Shown: one piece after another, positions 16,342-23,903 of the stretch
Layout: each line of letters opens with the position of its first letter
Position numbering within the stretch: the first letter of the stretch is position 1
Assembly (NCBI GenBank): GCA_964450955.1
Contig: CAYVFI010000024.1
Coordinates: 50,864-114,863 of the forward strand
Source: CAYNWT01 sp964450955
GTDB lineage: Bacteria; Planctomycetota; Planctomycetia; Planctomycetales; Planctomycetaceae
Direction: 5' to 3'
DNA length: 64,000 nt
Made by a program: the position numbers and the translations under genes
The notes under the pieces: model-generated
What the model was told of the DNA's origin: nothing
The model's input: only the letters and a program-made list of their open reading frames with translations
Database searches by the model: none

Positions 16342-18660
16342 ATGACTCGCTTCTTTCATCGACTTGCCGACTTTGTTGTCGGGCACCGTTGGTTTGTGTT
16401 CCTGCTGCTGATTGGCATCACAACACTGGCCACGATTGGGCATGTGCAGCCGCGGCTGATTTTGGATTTGTTCGAAGATGATGTCGTTGAGTTGTCCGGG
16501 GTGGCGCCCGGGTCGGGGGACAACACCAGGGCTCCACCCAACGTCGATCCGGTCAGTATCTCGCGAGCTGATGTTGTCATTGTTGCTCGGTCAAAGCAGT
16601 TCTTCACTCCCGATGGAGCGAAGGCGATGCGGCGAGTTGTTGAAAAACTGGATGAACTTGACCAGACACGTTACGTCCTGTGGATGGACCGTGTTCCCAT
16701 GCTGAATATTTTCGGCCTGCCGGAACCGATATTGCCCAGCGCGAACGCATCGCAGCAGCGGTTCGACGGTGCAAAGAAAAAAGCTCTGGCGCATCCGTTG
16801 GTTAAGGGGCAGTTGCTGAGCGAAGACTGTGAAACGATGTTGTTGATGGTGACGGCGGACCGCTTTCACATGCTGTCCGATTACGAAGCAACCGATCTTC
16901 TGCGTGAGACAGCGGAAGCAGCGGCTGATGAGTTTCCTGACACGGACATTCAGTTTCAGGTGACCGGCGATATGCCGATTACGATCGCGGCGATTAGTTC
17001 TAACGAATCGAACCGGGTCAAATATCAGACCATCGGCTACGGCGTGATTGGGCTGATGGCCATCATTTTGTTCCGCGGCGTTCGCGCTGTCGTGATTGTG
17101 GCTCTGGCGCCGATTTTGGGTGTGTACTGGACTATCGGGTTTGTTGGGTTCCTGGAGTACGGTCAGAACCAATTGCTGACTGTCATTCTGCCGATCCTTG
17201 TGAGTCTGGTCGGGCTGACGGACGGCGTGCATCTAATGGTTCAAATACGCAAACTCCGCGCGGAAGGTTTGGATGAGCGCGAGGCAGCTCGACAGGGGCT
17301 CAGGCTGGTGGGGCTGGCGTGTTTTCTGACGTCGTTGACGACGGCCATCGGGTTTGCATCGTTGATGCTGGCGAATTCGGAGTGGGTTCAGGAATTCGGA
17401 CTGGCGTGTGTGATTGGTGTTTTGTTGTGTTTCCTTTCGGTGATCCTTGCCATCCCGCTGGCGTGTTCGACCTGGCTTGGTCGCAACGTGCACGTTGGTC
17501 AGGAACACAGTTTGATTGATAAGAACCTAAGCAAAGTCAGCGTCATTATTGACGCGGTCCTAAAGCGTCCTGCGTTCATGGGTGTGCTGGCGATTCTGGT
17601 GACCGCCGGGCTGTTCGCAATCTCGTTGACATTGAAACCTGATCAGCGACAAATGATGGGGCTGCCGCAGGACGCTGAGGCGACTCAGGGTTACCTGCAC
17701 ATGGACACGTCCATGAAGGGCCTTGAGTTTTCCAGCGTCGATGTCACGTGGTCAGGCAATGTTGCGGATGACTCGCCGGAGCTGCTTGAGGTTCTGACGG
17801 AAGTTGACGACTTCCTGCGATCAGAGGAACTCATTGGTCATCCACTTTCGATTCGAAACCTCATCGACGCTCAGCCGGGTTCTGGTCCGCCGGCCGAACG
17901 TATGTCGATGCTGGAACTATTGCCGCCACCGCTGAAGCGAGCGTTCTACACACCCGAGCGACGTGAGGCGAACATTTCGTTTCGCGTTCAGGATTTGGGT
18001 ATCGCGCGATATGGGGAAGTGTTTGAACGAACGGAGGCGAAGCTCGCAGAAGTGATGGCCGATCACCCTGAGTACAACCTTGAACTGGCTGGCCGGGCGG
18101 TTTGGCGGTGGAAGAACCTGTACCAGGTTGTGGTTGATCTCGCGTTGAGTCTGGGGACGGCTTCGATCATCATCTTCATCGTGTTGGCGATTGTGTACCG
18201 GTCTGTTCGGCTGGGGCTGATTTCGATTATTCCCAACATGTTTCCACTGGTTGTGACCGGAACCTACCTCGCCCTGGCCGGGTACAATCTGGAACTCGTG
18301 ATGGTCGTCAACTTTACGGTGTGCCTTGGTATTGCTGTGGATGACACCATTCACTTTCTGACTCGGTATCAGGAAGAAACTGCACTCACGCCGGACCGCG
18401 ATCTTGCGATCCGCAACGCGTTTACCGGAGTCGGCACGGCGCTCATTATGACAACCACGGTTCTGGTTGCCGGATTCTCCACCGTCATTGCCAGCGACTC
18501 GCGCGAACAGCAAATCTTTGCTGTTATGGGCGTGCTGACAATCGGTTCGGCGTTATTTGGTGATCTGGTATTTCTGCCGCCGTTGTTGTCACGGTTCGGC
18601 GCGAAGCGTGGTTCGGCTGCGATCGAACCTGATGAAGCCAACCCGGCGGCGACCGCGTAG
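16342..18660 (+). CDS. RND/MMPL-family membrane exporter
   Basis: The 772-residue protein has the RND layout: one N-terminal transmembrane helix (about 15-35), a periplasmic loop, a block of five helices (about 230-385), a second helix and periplasmic loop (about 410-600), and a final five-helix block. The sterol-sensing-like segments VSLVGLTDGVHLMVQIRK and CLGIAVDDTIHFLTRYQEE each place an Asp in the fourth helix of a block, consistent with proton coupling. MMPL and HpnN-type members export lipids or hopanoids; the cargo here cannot be told. It follows the redoxin/PHM gene by 20 bases and precedes the PQQ-propeller gene by 71. Confidence 0.9.
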   Translation: MTRFFHRLADFVVGHRWFVFLLLIGITTLATIGHVQPRLILDLFEDDVVELSGVAPGSGDNTRAPPNVDPVSISRADVVIVARSKQFFTPDGAKAMRRVVEKLDELDQTRYVLWMDRVPMLNIFGLPEPILPSANASQQRFDGAKKKALAHPLVKGQLLSEDCETMLLMVTADRFHMLSDYEATDLLRETAEAAADEFPDTDIQFQVTGDMPITIAAISSNESNRVKYQTIGYGVIGLMAIILFRGVRAVVIVALAPILGVYWTIGFVGFLEYGQNQLLTVILPILVSLVGLTDGVHLMVQIRKLRAEGLDEREAARQGLRLVGLACFLTSLTTAIGFASLMLANSEWVQEFGLACVIGVLLCFLSVILAIPLACSTWLGRNVHVGQEHSLIDKNLSKVSVIIDAVLKRPAFMGVLAILVTAGLFAISLTLKPDQRQMMGLPQDAEATQGYLHMDTSMKGLEFSSVDVTWSGNVADDSPELLEVLTEVDDFLRSEELIGHPLSIRNLIDAQPGSGPPAERMSMLELLPPPLKRAFYTPERREANISFRVQDLGIARYGEVFERTEAKLAEVMADHPEYNLELAGRAVWRWKNLYQVVVDLALSLGTASIIIFIVLAIVYRSVRLGLISIIPNMFPLVVTGTYLALAGYNLELVMVVNFTVCLGIAVDDTIHFLTRYQEETALTPDRDLAIRNAFTGVGTALIMTTTVLVAGFSTVIASDSREQQIFAVMGVLTIGSALFGDLVFLPPLLSRFGAKRGSAAIEPDEANPAATA

Positions 18661-18731
18661 TGTTTCAGGCGTTGCTGCGATTCGGTTGACTGCGTAGAGT
18701 TCTGCAAGCCGCCCTCATGTCGAGAGATGTC

Positions 18732-20429
18732 ATGTCTGACAAACAGCAGAAGTTTAAGTTTCCCCGGAAGATGACCGTCTGGTCAGTCATCTTGATTGCC
18801 GGCTTCATTCTACCGAAGGTCTTCATTGCCGAGATTGAGGAAGCGACCGGCCAGGGGCTGGATCTGGCAGGCATTGGTGGCATGGCCTGTCTGATGTTCC
18901 TGTTCCTGTCGTGGTTCCTGTACGTCGCGTTCTTCACCGGTTGGAAATGGTGGCGTCGAGTATTTGTGGCAACTTTGGTCGCGTCGGTTCCAATCGCGTT
19001 TCTGTTACTGTTTGAACCGATTGGCGGTGACCTGAACGGGTGGCGTTTCAAGCAAGCTCGCACGGCGCTCTCAACAGATATCGCTGCCTCTGCTGCCGAT
19101 TCTACAGCTGTTGATTTGAGTGTTGAAACGAGCGACGACTTCGCGAGGTATTTGGGTCCGAACCAAAACGGTGTCATAGACGGTATCGAAATTGACGTCA
19201 CCAAATTCGCGCAGTCGAAGATTTTATGGAAGAAACCGATCGGCGAAGGATGGTCGGCGTTCTCTGCAAGAAACGGCTTTGCGGTGACGATGGAACAACG
19301 GGGCGAACAGGAATGCGTCACGTGCTACGAGATTGGAAGCGGTGATCTGAAGTGGATCTACACGCACAAGGCTCGTCATGACGACATTATGGGCAAGATT
19401 GGGCCACGCTCGACGCCAACGATTCATGACGGCAAGGTCTACGCTTGCGGTTCGCTGGGCAACTTTGTCTGCCTGGATGGTTCGACCGGTGACGTGATCT
19501 GGCAAAAGAGCCTCCACGATATTCTGGGTATCGAAGTGGAAGAAGTCGCTGGCCGTGCGGGCGACCCGGCGTTCCGGGAGAAGCACTATCGGCTTGCCTG
19601 GGGACGATCGGCTTCACCATTGATCGTGGACGACATGGTTGTCATTCCCGGCGGCGGCCCCATGGTTGAAAAAGAGGTGGATGGAAAAGTTCAAACTGTT
19701 GACGGCGAGATGCACACGCTGCTGGCCTTCAACAAAGATTCGGGCGAACTTAAGTGGAAAGCCGGCGATCAGATGATCGGTTACGCCAGTCCGTCACTGG
19801 TTACACTGGCCGGCCGTCGTCAAATCGTGATTACCGCAGAAGCAACCATTATGGGCTTCGACGCGACCTCCGGTGAGACGCTGTGGACCTGGTCAAGACC
19901 TGGTCAGGCCAGTGGTATGGCCAACACGTCCCAGTTAAGGCAGGTCTCTGACACAGAGCTATTAAGCACAAAAGGTTATCCGGATGGCGGCGGTCAGCTG
20001 TTGAGGTTCGTCACCGCCGACAATGGGAAAATTACCCCTGAGCGTGTGTGGCAGGAAGGTCGTGTTCTCAAGACCAAGCTGACCAGTGCGTACTTGTATG
20101 ACGGTCACGCCTACGCATTGACCAACGGGTTCCTGGAATGCACTCGCGTCTCGGATGGCAAGCGGCAGTGGAAGCAACGCGGGCGATTCGGCCACGGTCA
20201 AATGCTGGTCATCGGTGGCAAGCTGCTGTTGCACTCTGAGGGAGCCGATCGAACCGCGAAGCTGTACCTGCTTGAAGCGTCCCCGGACGGTTACAAGGAA
20301 CTTGGTTCGTTCGAAACGATTAACGGAGTCTGTTGGAACACACTGTGCCTTTACGGATCGAAACTTCTGGTCCGCAGTGAACAGGAAGCAGCGTGCATTG
20401 AACTGCCGATTGTGAAGTCCAGGCCGTAG
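18732..20429 (+). CDS. Membrane-anchored PQQ-like (BamB-type) beta-propeller protein
   Basis: The protein has about 565 residues. Three N-terminal hydrophobic segments (about 14-31, 43-65, 74-93) anchor it. The remainder is a beta-propeller built of PQQ-like repeats: YEIGSGDLKWIYTH, LDGSTGDVIWQKSL, FNKDSGELKWKAG and FDATSGETLWTW. Catalytic calcium and PQQ ligands of alcohol dehydrogenases are not apparent, so a scaffolding role like other planctomycete propellers is more likely. GAGAG five bases before the ATG at 18732 favours that start over the ATG at 18717. The gene follows the RND exporter on the same strand and may belong to its operon. Confidence 0.82.
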   Translation: MSDKQQKFKFPRKMTVWSVILIAGFILPKVFIAEIEEATGQGLDLAGIGGMACLMFLFLSWFLYVAFFTGWKWWRRVFVATLVASVPIAFLLLFEPIGGDLNGWRFKQARTALSTDIAASAADSTAVDLSVETSDDFARYLGPNQNGVIDGIEIDVTKFAQSKILWKKPIGEGWSAFSARNGFAVTMEQRGEQECVTCYEIGSGDLKWIYTHKARHDDIMGKIGPRSTPTIHDGKVYACGSLGNFVCLDGSTGDVIWQKSLHDILGIEVEEVAGRAGDPAFREKHYRLAWGRSASPLIVDDMVVIPGGGPMVEKEVDGKVQTVDGEMHTLLAFNKDSGELKWKAGDQMIGYASPSLVTLAGRRQIVITAEATIMGFDATSGETLWTWSRPGQASGMANTSQLRQVSDTELLSTKGYPDGGGQLLRFVTADNGKITPERVWQEGRVLKTKLTSAYLYDGHAYALTNGFLECTRVSDGKRQWKQRGRFGHGQMLVIGGKLLLHSEGADRTAKLYLLEASPDGYKELGSFETINGVCWNTLCLYGSKLLVRSEQEAACIELPIVKSRP

Positions 20430-20629
20430 GTGGTAGGGCGAACTGGTGCGTCGCCAAACGTCACCTGAACGCGGTTATCCACGAATCTGCGCAATGGTAA
20501 GAAGACTCGGAGCGTTACCCATGTCCTGGCACTATTCACTTCAGGCAGAATCCAGGCGTGGGACTGCCGGCTGAAGCCAGTCTACGACCGGCTGACCCTC
20601 CGGCCCAGCCGCAACCCAGCGCATGAATA

Positions 20630-20663
20630 ACCCGAAGCACCAACAAATGTCAGTGCTTCGGGT
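20630..20663 (-). terminator. Stem-loop directly downstream of tRNA-Cys
   Basis: ACCCGAAGCAC (20630-20640) pairs with GTGCTTCGGGT (20653-20663) in an 11-bp perfect stem with a 12-base loop. It starts two bases after the mature 3' end of the tRNA on the minus strand. The following sequence is only mildly T-rich, so it may serve as a terminator or a 3' processing signal. Confidence 0.6.
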
Positions 20664-20665
20664 AG

Positions 20666-20738
20666 AGGCGCGAGTGGGATTTGAACCCACGAATGGCGGA
20701 TTTGCAATCCGCTGCGTTAGCCACTTCGCCATCGCGCC
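20666..20738 (-). tRNA. tRNA-Cys (anticodon GCA)
   Basis: The minus strand folds into a 73-base cloverleaf. The acceptor stem is GGCGCGA with TCGCGCC, the anticodon loop is TTGCAAA with GCA at plus-strand positions 20703-20705, and the T arm is GTGGG TTCAAAT CCCAC. The discriminator base is U73, the identity determinant typical of tRNA-Cys. CCA is not encoded. It stands alone, with no neighbouring tRNA. Confidence 0.95.
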
Positions 20739-20920
20739 AAGTGGTCTGAGAACCGATGATAGCGATTTAATCGGTTAGCCTGCCACCGGTCTTGACCGTT
20801 TTCCCCATCATCTTAGGAACCCCAGAATTCCAGCCGTCGCCAGCTACCGGGTTCCGCGCAAACTTCGCCGATTAGACACCAAAACCGGCTCTTCGGTTCG
20901 CCACGTACTATTACTTGTTC

Positions 20921-21265
20921 ATGGAAACAGTGCTCACAATCCCGGTTCGTTGCACCGTCGTCTTTGCGATTGCGGCTCTGGTGGGGACGTCAGCCATCCG
21001 AATTATGAGGCACCTGGACGCACCACCCGGCCAGGTTCTGGCTCAGAAGGTGATCAGACAATCAGATGCCGAGTCTGAGTCTGCGGTTGAGCGAATCAGT
21101 AGTGTGCCTGGTGAGCTATTCATTCCCTTCGTTATGGCAGGACTGCTGCTGTTTAGCTGGCAGGCTCTGGACTTCTCTAAACTTCGGAAACAGTCCAAAA
21201 CTGACAATCTCCCCGACTACCTCGGATCTCGAAAGTCTCCCTGCCGCCCGAAGGTCCGTCGGTAG
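20921..21265 (+). CDS. Hypothetical small membrane protein
   Basis: About 114 residues with two hydrophobic segments (about 7-24 and 65-82) separated by a polar loop, and a strongly basic C-terminus (SRKSPCRPKVRR). I do not recognise a family. An ATG at 20921 is preferred to the upstream TTG at 20915. No clear ribosome-binding site is seen. The coding status is uncertain: the gene is short and isolated between the tRNA and the next gene. Confidence 0.4.
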   Translation: METVLTIPVRCTVVFAIAALVGTSAIRIMRHLDAPPGQVLAQKVIRQSDAESESAVERISSVPGELFIPFVMAGLLLFSWQALDFSKLRKQSKTDNLPDYLGSRKSPCRPKVRR

Positions 21266-21516
21266 AAAACGGGGGTTCCCGTGGGTACCATGCTTGCCGC
21301 TTCATGTGCCGAAGTACTCGAGCAAGGCTGGCTCGAACGCAGTTCCAACAGACCATTTGTCGTTGTCTGAACCGCAGTGCTACAGGACCTCTTTCGCTTT
21401 GAGGCCGGTGTCACCTCATGGGTGCGCCACGGGATTTGAATCGTTTAAACCCCTTGAGCGATTCAAGCTTCGAACCCACTACAGATTCCAGCGGCGTACG
21501 GGAGACGCAATCGCTC

Positions 21517-22320
21517 ATGGCAAAATCCAAAGATTTGATCTCACAACCCGAACAAGAACTTATTGAGAAAGCGCAGACTGCGGTCAGCCAGTCCAATTGG
21601 GTGGTTGGCGAATGTGCTGCGATTTGGACGAAGAAGTACTCACGCGGCCGCACTGATGCGGACTTTGGTTTGCTGGTCGGGCTATCCGGCGATCAGGTTT
21701 ATCAGCGTCGCCGCGTGTGGGAAACTTTTGCCGATGTGGATGGCGACTATACGCTGCTTAAGTGGTCACACTTCTACGTTGCTTTGAACTGGGACGATTC
21801 GCCGGAGTGTCTCCAGTGGGCTCAGGAAAACGAGGCGTCGGTTGCTGAGATGAAGGCATGGCGTCGAGCGATGCATGGTGAAGATCTCACTCAGCCATCA
21901 ACTGATGACTGGGGTAACGATCTTGCAATTGAAATTGACGGTCCTCAATCGACTGAGGTGAAGGATCCGGATGACTTCGGAACCGGAATCAAATCCAGCG
22001 GATCAAATACTTCAGGTAGTAGTAGTGAACAGCAGCCTGTTGTTGCGTCTGCTGCTCGTGAGGATTACTCACCGTTTCGGAAGGGAGCCGGTTCGCCGGC
22101 ACCGAAGCCGGCTGGGGAAGCGGGAGCCACAGCGGTTCTTGAAAAACCAAAGGCTCCACCTGAAAAGTTGTTGGCGAAGCACGTTACTAGTCTTGAACGA
22201 GCCAACAAGGGGCTGACAAAAGAAATCGTCGGTGTAGAACACAAGGATGCAGAAAAGTTGCTGAAGCGACTGCGTTCTGTTGTAAATGAACTCGCAGCGA
22301 AAGTTGCTGAACTGCCATAA
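21517..22320 (+). CDS. Hypothetical protein with HTH-like N-terminus and C-terminal coiled coil
   Basis: About 267 residues if translation starts at MAKSKDL; an in-frame ATG at 21418 would add 33 residues. The N-terminal segment SNWVVGECAAIWTKKYSRG, followed by a GLSGDQVYQRRRVWETF helix, resembles the helix-turn-helix part of ParB/DUF3102-like proteins. That suggests DNA binding but does not prove it. A low-complexity acidic, serine-rich middle (about 125-205) is followed by a helical C-terminus with heptad-like leucines (LLAKHVTSLERANKGL onward). The function is unknown. An inverted repeat (TTGAATCG / CGATTCAA, 21436-21466) lies upstream. The HtrA gene starts 36 bases after the stop and may be co-transcribed. 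Confidence 0.65.
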   Translation: MAKSKDLISQPEQELIEKAQTAVSQSNWVVGECAAIWTKKYSRGRTDADFGLLVGLSGDQVYQRRRVWETFADVDGDYTLLKWSHFYVALNWDDSPECLQWAQENEASVAEMKAWRRAMHGEDLTQPSTDDWGNDLAIEIDGPQSTEVKDPDDFGTGIKSSGSNTSGSSSEQQPVVASAAREDYSPFRKGAGSPAPKPAGEAGATAVLEKPKAPPEKLLAKHVTSLERANKGLTKEIVGVEHKDAEKLLKRLRSVVNELAAKVAELP

Positions 22321-22356
22321 TGGATTGGTTCGGCAACGAATCGGACTGAATGACAG

Positions 22357-23553
22357 ATGACAGCACCAACTCGCGGTTCCGTAAACCACCTGCTTATCGG
22401 TTTCCTGCTTTTCCTGGTAGGGATGATGAGCTACCGGTTTTTGATTGAGAAAACCAATCTGTTCGGCAGCAGTGTCAACTCGCGGACGGTGACGCCTGCA
22501 GGCAATCTGGCCGAGGACGAGAAGTCCACGATCAGTCTGTTCAAGAATGCGTCGCCTTCGGTTGTTTCGATCAAGACAAGTGCGTTTGTGCGCGATCTTC
22601 GGATTGGAACTCGTGAAGTGGATGCGGGTGAAGGAAGCGGCCTGGTCTGGGACCGAGACGGTCACATCGTCACCAACTACCATGTGATTGCCAGCGCGAT
22701 TCAGCAGCAGGATCGTGATGGTGTTCCGGTTTTTGGAGCATGTACAGTCACGTTTTCTGATGGGTCTGAGTGGGACGCGCAGATTCACTCGTTCGCTCAC
22801 GAGTTCGACCTTGCGGTTTTGAAACTGACGGACACTCCCCCGTCCCGATTGACGCCATTGGCGATTGGGAAATCGGAAGATCTGCAGGTTGGCCAAAAGG
22901 TCTTCGCGATTGGTAGTCCATTTGGACTTCAGCAAACGCTGACGACTGGCATTGTTAGCGGTGTGGGACGGAACCTCATGTCAGAGCAGGGTGGTTCAAG
23001 TATGCTGGACATGATTCAGACAGACGCCGCTATTAACCCGGGCAATTCAGGTGGCCCACTGCTTGACAGTTCTGGTCTGATGGTCGGAGTGAACACCCTG
23101 ATTTACAGCCCGGCGACGGCATCATCTGGTTCTGGTCAGAGTGCGGGTGTTGGTTTTGCAGTTCCCATTGATACCGTGAATCTGGTTGTTCCCGAACTGA
23201 TTCGAGGTGGCTGGGGAACCCGCCCGGGCCTGGGCGTTTCTTTGTTCTCAAACGAGTTCGTGTCTGCCAACGCCCCGAGGTTTCGGGGCGCGATTATCCG
23301 AACCGTTGCGCTGGGTTCCAGCGCGTACAAGGCTAAGCTGCGACCGGGCGATGCCATCACGGGCGTTGATGGCGATGAGATTGCCGACGGCGAAGCTTTG
23401 GTGGCGAACCTATCAGGTCGCGAGATTGGCGATTCGGTTGTCCTGACCGTCCTGCGAGGCGAACAGCAGTTCAAGGTGCAGACCACGGTTCAGGCCATTC
23501 TGGACACAAGCAGCTTTTTGGAACGGATCACCGACGGAGAGGTCGGTCGGTAG
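22357..23553 (+). CDS. HtrA/Deg-family serine protease with one PDZ domain
   Basis: The 398 residues comprise an N-terminal membrane anchor (about 10-28), a trypsin-like domain and one C-terminal PDZ domain (about 285-385). The catalytic triad is His109 (TNYHVIAS), Asp151 (HEFDLAVLKL) and Ser231 (NPGNSGGPLL), all in canonical motifs, so it should be active. It is expected to face the periplasm and degrade misfolded or regulatory proteins, as DegS/DegP do. The single PDZ and the N-terminal anchor are closer to DegS than to DegP. It follows the HTH-like hypothetical gene by 36 bases. Confidence 0.92.
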   Translation: MTAPTRGSVNHLLIGFLLFLVGMMSYRFLIEKTNLFGSSVNSRTVTPAGNLAEDEKSTISLFKNASPSVVSIKTSAFVRDLRIGTREVDAGEGSGLVWDRDGHIVTNYHVIASAIQQQDRDGVPVFGACTVTFSDGSEWDAQIHSFAHEFDLAVLKLTDTPPSRLTPLAIGKSEDLQVGQKVFAIGSPFGLQQTLTTGIVSGVGRNLMSEQGGSSMLDMIQTDAAINPGNSGGPLLDSSGLMVGVNTLIYSPATASSGSGQSAGVGFAVPIDTVNLVVPELIRGGWGTRPGLGVSLFSNEFVSANAPRFRGAIIRTVALGSSAYKAKLRPGDAITGVDGDEIADGEALVANLSGREIGDSVVLTVLRGEQQFKVQTTVQAILDTSSFLERITDGEVGR

Positions 23554-23631
23554 CGTTCTTCGGCTGGCCCACATCCTGTCTGGTCGAGCCTGTCAATTCA
23601 CAAGCTGCGCCCGCATTTGGTGCTCTCTGCC

Positions 23632-23898
23632 TTAGCGGGGCAGGATTCGGATTTCTTTGGCTTCCGATTTTTCTGAGTCGTCTACCTGGAACACGACTTC
23701 GTCCCCGTCGATCTCGACTACTGTTACGCGATACTCGCCAAGCCACACTGAATCGCCCACGCGCAATTCGACCTCTTGCTCACGTACTGTCACAGTTGTC
23801 TCCAGCTCAGCTATATCGAAGTTGCATCGGGGCAACGAGAATTGCGGACTATATGTTTCGGTGAAAAACGCGACAATCCCATCTCTGATGGTCTTCAA
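23632..23898 (-). CDS. Small beta-rich hypothetical protein downstream of glnD
   Basis: The 88 residues end in a compact beta-rich segment (ELRVGDSVWLGEYRVTVVEI then DGDEVVFQVDD) that resembles a small beta-barrel. The pattern is loosely like CsrA or SH3-type folds, but the CsrA signature is absent. The only in-frame start is TTG at 23898, five bases after the glnD stop codon. No good ribosome-binding site is visible, so translation probably depends on coupling to glnD. It would be the last gene of the glnK-amtB-glnD run. The function is unknown. Confidence 0.5.
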   Translation of the reverse strand: MKTIRDGIVAFFTETYSPQFSLPRCNFDIAELETTVTVREQEVELRVGDSVWLGEYRVTVVEIDGDEVVFQVDDSEKSEAKEIRILPR

Positions 23899-23903
23899 AA
23901 ACG

